The position numbers were made by a program, and so were the translations under genes. The notes under the pieces are model-generated. The model was not told where the DNA came from and ran no database searches. It saw only the letters and a program-made list of their open reading frames with translations. Source: Orbilia blumenaviensis (Eukaryota > Ascomycota > Orbiliomycetes > Orbiliales > Orbiliaceae). Taken from it: a stretch of DNA of 64,000 nt. Of this stretch, positions 57,981-64,000 are shown piece after piece (within the stretch, counting starts at the first letter, position 1; every line of letters begins with the position of its first letter). Where the stretch lies: assembly GCA_036872755.1 (NCBI GenBank), contig JAVHNS010000010.1, forward strand, positions 372,001 to 436,000, written 5' to 3'.

Positions 57981-60418
57981 TCACCCCCCCTTCTTCAACT
58001 GAATACAGGTAGCAGCCGCCTCATTCCTCAACTCCTTATTCTCCAGAATATTATGCACCCTCGCCTTCTTATTCATAACCTCCGCCTGCATCCCCCTATC
58101 CCCCAACTTCCCATACTCCACAAAGCACTTATCCAACATCTCCAACCCCCTTCCCAAAAACTCCGCTCTCTTCTTCTTATCCCCCACCTCCTTACCCGCC
58201 ATCCCAACCTGCGCATCCGCCAATATGCTCAAGCAGATACCGTTAAGCTGCGCATCCTCGCATTCCAGTATCTGCGGCATTATAGAATCCAAAAGCGCGT
58301 ATGCGACGGCGTATTCATGCATTTGTATCAATATATTCGCCAACACCGCGTTAGCAAGGTACAGCACCACCAGCAATTTAGCCCGCCAAGCGATCGCAGC
58401 AGCTTTAAGCGTCAAACTCAGGGCTTTCACGGCTCTTCCGCACTTCGCCAGCACCTGAGCTTTATGCAGCATGACCCTGAGTCGAGATCCTATATCTCCT
58501 TTATCGCGCTCCATGTCTTCGGCGTAGGTGTTCAGGAGGTCTAAGGCTTCCGAGAAGTTATGGCGGGCCATGTGGAGCTGCACTTTTAGGAGTTGGATTT
58601 CGACGATGCAGTCTGGTTCAGTGCTTGTGGCGGAGAGGAGCTGTTGGAGGTTGTATTCTGCTGCTGTGAAGTCGCCCCTATTTTTTTAAAATATATATAT
58701 ATATATATTAGTAAAGTGAAGAAGTCATGGTATCAAAAGTACTTGTATGATAAAAGCGGGAAAGGGGAAGGAACACACCGAAACAGCTCCCTCTTCAACC
58801 GGATCAACCCGCCATAAGTCGCCCAATACTGATAATACTTCAATGTCCTCAAGCTCTCCGCATCCATATTCTCCAACCTCTCCAACGCCTCCTCAAACCT
58901 CCCCTTCTGCGCTATCAAAAACGCAGTCCTGCACTGCGCCTTCACCAGATCCTCAACCGGCGCATTTTTTCTATACTTCGTCACAAATAATTCACACCCC
59001 AGCGTTGCAGCGTAGTTAACCCCCAATCTGGTCCACACCGAAGACTGCAATATCATCTGCGACCCGAACGCGTTTTGTATCCCCTTTGAAATGTTTAAAT
59101 GCGAGCTTCTCAAGATACTCTCAAACGCGAAGCCCAATGATTCCGCACCCGCAAGCGCCTGCTTCGCTTCCGAAAGGTGCGCCATGGACTGCAAATGATG
59201 CATCCCACTCTCCTTCGCCTTGACCTTCAAAAAGCTCAAGGACTCCCTCTCCATCCTCGCCGCTATCACCTCGGGACAATCCTGAGGGTGCGCTTTGTGG
59301 AAATGGTACAACCACGAAAGCGCAAAGTTTAAACACGCAACATCTTTATTCTCCCGCGCGGTATTCACTGTCTCCTGCATCGCGAGTATAGACTCCCTGT
59401 TACACCCAAAATCCGCCTGCAAGATCGCTAAGTTCAACAGCGCGTATTGATAAAAAGTGCGTTCGCGGGTATGCATCGTGTAATCGAAGTATTGGTGCAA
59501 ACACTCAAACGAGCCCTGATAATCCCCGGATCTCCACGCGTTAAGGAATTCAACGTAGTATTGAAGATTTGGCTTGGAAGCCCTACTGTCCAAGATGGCT
59601 TTCAGCTGGGTTTGCATTGATTCCGGAACTCGGGTGCCGAGGCGTTGCATGCAGTCTACTTGGAATTCTAGGAGTTTTTCAACGTCGTCGACGGAGACCA
59701 TGCCGTGGGCTTTTTCACCTTGGAGTTTCATCTCGTCTACCACGCCGTAGAGGTGGCGGACGAGCGGGTGGTCGGTTGGTAGTCCCGCGAGGAATTTATC
59801 GTTGTAAGTATCCATCGTGCTGATTATACCCGTGGAATGGGCGAGACTCAGGTTTCTCTTCTTCCACTGGGGGAGCGTGGGTTCTCGGTAGGCTATGAAG
59901 CCCTGCCAGAGCTGTATCGCTTCCGAGAAGGGCATCCGTGAGAATTCGAGAGTGGCGCGTCGGATGAAGGCGCCGATGACGCTGTTGCGGGTGAAGAAGC
60001 TGCGGTCATTGTCGGTGCGGATGTACGTTTTGTCGGCCTGTTTGGGGTCGGCGAGGTAGGTTTCTAGGTTTACGACGAAGTCGTGGAGGGCGTCGTAGGA
60101 GTTGAGCTCCCATAGCTTCCTGAGGAGTAGATCGTAGATGGTGCGGCCGGTTACGGCGGAGGGCTCCTGGATCGTGAGCTTCTGGAGGGCTTCGAGGGAG
60201 ATTGCGGCGGGGGGTGGGGAGTTCTGAGTGGAGAGCTGGCCGCGGTTGGCGATGAGGTGTTGGAGGACGAAGGTGAGGACGGGGATGATGGAGGGCGAGG
60301 GGATGCGGTTCTCGGTGTAGAGGGAGATGAGGGTGAGGAGGGCGAGCTTGCCAGGGGTGAGATAGCGGCCGGTGGTGGGGTCTCGAGGAGGGCGGGTGGC
60401 CGCTCCGTGGTTCTGCAT
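57981..60418 (-). CDS. APC5: anaphase-promoting complex subunit 5
   Basis: Exons 58779-60418 and 57981-58677 give about 778 aa. The N-terminus (YLTPGKLALLTLISLYTENR, then IPSPSIIPVLTFVLQHLI) and the middle segment (QGSFECLHQYFDYTMHTRER, then TFYQYALLNLAILQADFGCN, then ALSWLYHFHKAHPQ) are the hallmark APC5 blocks, the latter being the conserved Apc5 domain. TPR-like helical repeats fill the C-terminal half, joined by the splice at ELFR/GDFTAAEYNLQQ. APC5 is a scaffold of the APC/C ubiquitin ligase that drives metaphase-anaphase transition. In many Pezizomycotina APC5 lies close to the mating-type locus, so it is a synteny marker for this window. Confident. Confidence 0.95.
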
Positions 60419-60841
60419 TTTACTTTATTTTATAGTGTTATTGGCATAGCGTAGCTTTTGGTTGTAGCTCTTTTGTTTACGAGACTGTATATATATATAC
60501 CCAATGTTAGCACAAGATCGATGCTGTTGCTGTCAATTGATTGGAGTAGTATATTGTATACAAGGTATTTACTTACCTGGCGAGGTTGGAAGGTTGAAAG
60601 CTGGGGAAGTTTAAGGTTGAAAGCTGGAAAGGTTACCGGAAGGTCTGGGGTTGGTTAACACTGACTAAGCGTGTTTGGTTTTGGCGACAATCAATAACTA
60701 GGTACCTACTTAGGTAACAACAGGCTGTCCCCCAACCATCATCATCATCGCCATCATCATCATCATCAAACCCCATCGCATTTCAACTGCCACCGAGAAA
60801 AAGAACAAATAAAAGAAGAAGAAGAAGAATATAGAGATAAA
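60419..60841. promoter_or_regulatory. divergent intergenic between APC5 and the SelK-like gene
   Basis: 423 bp between divergent start codons, containing TA-repeats (about 60490-60500) and an ATC/CAT trinucleotide run (about 60738-60770). Both promoters are expected here. Confidence 0.5.
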
Positions 60842-61355
60842 ATGTCGAACCCGCCAAAGCAATACCTCTCCAGCGGCCAGGTCATGCAGAGGTATATCAT
60901 GCACTCACATTCCCTCTTTATATCCATCAATAGGTACACATCGCTAATATGATATAATACATATAGCCCGCCACTGACCGCTCGCATCACCCGCTTCTCC
61001 GAAACCGCAATCCAGTTTATCGGCCTCTACTTCGTCACCCTACTCTCCGTACGTTACCCTCCTCTCCCCCCCCTCTCTCTCTCCTACTTCTTCCTTATCA
61101 TCATGATCATCAAACACTAACTGGAAGACGTTGTTACTATCTACCTAGTTCGACTCCTACGCCTCCGCCGAGTCCTCATCGTTCGCAACACACAACAACG
61201 CCGCTCTCCAGGGCAACGGCGCAGGATCTGGAGGTAGCGGGTTCGGTGGCGGAAGTGGTGGCGGTAGCGGTGGAAGATCAGACCCCCGCGGCCCGGGTAG
61301 ACGATTGGGCACTATTGACGCCGTCAGGGCGCCGGAGTGCGGGAGCTGTCAGTAA
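60842..61355 (+). CDS. selenoprotein-K/G-like ER membrane protein (Cys form)
   Basis: Exons 60842-60891, 60967-61048 and 61149-61355 give 112 aa. It matches the SelK/SelG architecture: YLSSGQVMQS near the N-terminus (the family's Y-(I/L)-S-x-GQV-(L/M) motif), SPPLTARITRFSETAIQFIG running into a single membrane helix, a Gly-rich tail, and the conserved end RRLGTIDAVRAPECGSCQ (compare G-R-(I/L)-x-x-(L/V)-R-G-x-x in animal proteins). Animal SelK carries selenocysteine near the C-terminus; here Cys residues (PECGSC) occupy that zone and no recoding is needed. The family acts at the ER membrane, including in ER-associated degradation and palmitoylation complexes in animals. Its fungal role is not established. 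Confidence 0.8.
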
Positions 61356-63515
61356 ATTGACCTATATTTAAGAGGCGATACTGGCTGGCTGTTAGAGGGG
61401 AGTGTATTTATAGTATTGCTTGGGGATTGAGTTCGATTTATTCTTCTATGTATGATAATTTTTGATGATATTGCTATGGAGGGGCTGCTTAAACGCTTTT
61501 TTTAAAGTAACTGCTTGCCTAGTTATCTTTTTAAAGTATGCAAGACAGCCGGATGTTGTGATCTGATCTTAGGGAAGTTGGCTTTTTATCCTTTATGTTA
61601 TATATCCTGGGGAGTTTTTTATCTTTCTTTCTCTTTCTTTCACAGGTCACGTCTTTATACAGTGCGATCTATGAATCTCCATTATCCATCCAGAAAATAA
61701 GACAAAGAAATAGCAGAAGGAAGAATACGAATACAGATCTACGCTACGAGACCAATCTATACCAGTCTCTTGGACCAGCCTCCACAGGGTGGCCCGCGTG
61801 CGCACCTTGTGTAGCATTTCACGCCATCAACATCCACGAAATACAATACCACAGGTTCTAGCGGCGGGGGGTTGCTTAAATACGTTAAAGTATTTCTTGT
61901 GGACTGATAAGTCTATCCTGTGGATCCGCAGTATCACACAAAGCTAAAGGATGAATCAAGCATTCGGATTTGTATACTAGAGATAGAGATACATAGGCCA
62001 TAGCGATACACATCACAAAGATAAGTAATATAATAATCAGGATGACTGCAGCACCGTGTATATGCCTAGGATTGGATGAGTGCATGGTATATGTCCAGTA
62101 CAGATCTAATAAGCTCGATAGGTCAAACTATTCTCCATGTTAGCGTTATACAACTAAGATATCATGATTGCATTCTGTACTGAACTGGAGTCGAATCTTA
62201 GTCCTCGAGCAGTATGATACCTATAGCTATAGATAAAGGCCTATCGTTCACATGTACGTGTGCATTTGTATTCTACATTTCGCACTTCCCTGAGGATCTG
62301 CGTAAAGGAAAATGCCAATCTGGTTAATTGATCGAGCTCCCTTAATTATAATTAGCAAGCAGGCAATGATAAAGTATATATTAATTGTTGTAGCCTTTCG
62401 AAATGCAACGGATTATGTAATCGCATACAGCAGCCAGCGGTCAAAGTATAACTACTTGTATATACTTAGGTAGTTACAACTCTCGTTCTGTCGATGTCTC
62501 GATGATGCCCCAACAGATACAATAAAACACAGTACATTGCTATATACTCATTTAATAAATCGTTCTAGATATTATTATATACCTATGCATATATATCAAT
62601 AATCAGGGCGGATAAGAAGAAGAAGAATACGAAGAATATTAGCCGAAACAGAGTCCCGGGTTGAGTGCAAACATCAACAATTACTCATCCAGATCGATCT
62701 CAATTCCCCTTAATCCTAATCCTAATCCTAACCTAACCCGACCACACATCATCCATCGCATGCATCGTACCACCTCTACCTCCCCCCCGACCACGATATA
62801 CCTCCTCCCCATCCGTCCTTTCCGTCCATCCAATACTAGCGTGCATATTAATTAAAAATCGCCATAGGTACACTTTGGTACTAACCACCTGCACGGCACC
62901 TGCGCTGTTCTGTTCTGCTCTGCACCATCCGGGCCCTAACTAGCGTCTATCCTTCCCTCTACCTCATTTTCCAGCCAATACCGGCTTAACGCGTTTATTT
63001 TAGCCTTCCCCCCCCCGGGACAGAAAAAAAAAAAAAAAGAGGGAAGCCCTTGGATAAGAGGAGGATTAGCTGGGGAAGGAAGGGAAAAAAAAACATGTCG
63101 GGCGCCAGGACTTCGTTTGTATGTGTTCGCTCGCTCCTTTTTTTCTTCTCTCTGACACTCTCTCGCGTGCGCGCTCCCCCGGTCGCCACTCCTTTTGTCT
63201 CTCTTCTCTCTCTCTCTGCCTCTCGCGGTTTATCTCCTGATCACCTGCTGCTTTGATCCGTTCGGATCTGCTCGAGCCTTCGCTCTTTCTATCTGTGATA
63301 TAAGATAGTGGATGGATAGATAGCTGTATCTGGATCTGTAGCTACTTTTTTTGCCTTGCCCCCCCCGGGATATTTAAGAGAGATATATATAACGGTCATG
63401 GCCGTCCCACTCGTATATATACACCCGCTCCTCCCCCCACCGCATATCTACCTTTCCCCCATGACATAATCAAGATGAAAAAACCACAATTTTTTTTTTC
63501 CCTGTAAAAAAACAG
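61356..63515. other. 2-kb region without a convincing gene
   Basis: AT-rich sequence with short unsupported frames. It holds a degenerate telomere-like run (62708-62738) and A-, C- and T-tracts at 63000-63100 and about 63348. From 62.9 kb on the sequence is pyrimidine-rich, like the leader of the gene at the right edge. Confidence 0.55.
62708..62738. repeat. degenerate telomere-like short repeat
   Basis: CCTTAATCCTAATCCTAATC followed by CTAACCTAACCC resembles variants of the fungal telomere unit CCCTAA. It is only about five units long and internal to gene-bearing DNA. Confidence 0.5.
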
Positions 63516-64000
63516 CACGAACATATACTAATTCTCATGCGGGCATACAGTACCGCCCGACCGGCCAATCCCGCCGCGCCGTCCGCAATCAACAACAATT
63601 CGACCATGACGTCTTCGAAGGCCTACCAATCCGCCGCTGGAACAAGCAATGGATGTGGTTCGCGAAGAAAAACGTTCCCCCTCCCCCACCTCCCGAACTG
63701 CCACTTCCCAAGGAAACCCACCTGCTCACTCCGATGTCTCAGACTCTATTGAAAGCTGCCCGTAATGGGACATTGGGAAAACCGCAGGATGAAGAAGGTG
63801 CCGCTGCTGCTGCTGATGGAGCAGCCGATGGGAAGAAACCGTCGCCGGGGAGTACGCGCTTGTTCAAGACTAATAAATGGACGGTTATTCCGCGTGAGGA
63901 TGAGCCTGCTGAGCCGGAGTATCTCGGTCGTCCGCCGGATACGTTCACCCGCCATAGTCGGTTGGTTAGGAAGACGGTTAATGGGAAGGTTATGATCGTT
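63516..64000 (+). CDS. partial gene running off the right edge (hypothetical)
   Basis: A frame open from a likely CAG acceptor (63513-63515) to the window end encodes a protein-like product: TGQSRRAVRNQQQFDHDVFE, then GLPIRRWNKQWMWFAKKNVP, a Pro run, then SQTLLKAARNGT and TRLFKTNKWTVIPREDEPAE, then EPEYLGRPPDTF. The K-W-x-x-(I/V)-PR...PEPEYL pattern is one I associate with a conserved but uncharacterised Pezizomycotina protein family. No ATG of this frame lies before 63651, so either an upstream exon provides the start (the leader-like sequence before 63.5 kb) or translation begins at 63651. The 3' end is outside the window. Confidence 0.6.

Noticed and set aside
57876..58544. 222-codon open frame on the plus strand
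   Set aside because: Antisense to APC5 exon 2; Leu/Pro/His-rich composition typical of a shadow frame.

Overview
This is a eukaryotic, filamentous-ascomycete (Pezizomycotina-type) nuclear segment. Genes carry several short introns (about 40-140 nt, GTRNGT...YAG) and long pyrimidine-rich 5' leaders. The gene content is fungal: an alpha-box mating-type protein, a DASH kinetochore subunit, SEC2, a Tea1/Kel1 kelch protein, RAV2, ATP18, RIM2 and APC5. All products were assigned by reading translations. Exon borders were set by hand from splice consensus and frame continuity, with no database search. The class of ascomycete cannot be fixed from the sequence.

Left third (1-19 kb): a gene-poor 5 kb, then a long three-exon gene (4994-8461) with a MAT alpha1 box and a repeat-rich C-terminal tail, the best candidate for a MAT1-1-1 mating-type gene. 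It is followed by 5.7 kb without a convincing gene, then SEC2 (Rab GEF for exocytosis) and two tiny single-TM membrane protein genes in tandem on the minus strand.

Middle (19-46 kb): an F-box-like protein, RAV2 (V-ATPase assembly), ATP18 (ATP synthase subunit), MRP2 (mitoribosomal uS14), an SDR oxidoreductase, a SET-domain methyltransferase, a truncated kinase-like protein, about 5 kb of leader/intergenic DNA, the 1433-aa kelch/coiled-coil cell-end marker, a small secreted or membrane-anchored protein whose tail resembles a bacterial polymorphic-toxin domain, a second F-box protein, a PDCD5-family protein and a VOC (glyoxalase-fold) protein.

Right third (46-64 kb): an imperfect inverted-repeat element, a possible small basic protein, the mitochondrial pyrimidine-nucleotide carrier RIM2, a divergent RPL21/RPS9 pair, RPL37, the DASH subunit SPC19, APC5 and a selenoprotein-K-like protein, then 2 kb without genes and a gene running off the right edge. 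APC5 is a known member of the conserved MAT neighbourhood in many Pezizomycotina (established knowledge). Its presence about 50 kb from the alpha-box gene on the same strip is consistent with this being an extended, rearranged mating-type region. No SLA2, APN2 or COX13 and no MAT1-2 HMG gene are visible. The other genes are mostly single-copy housekeeping genes with no evident shared pathway.
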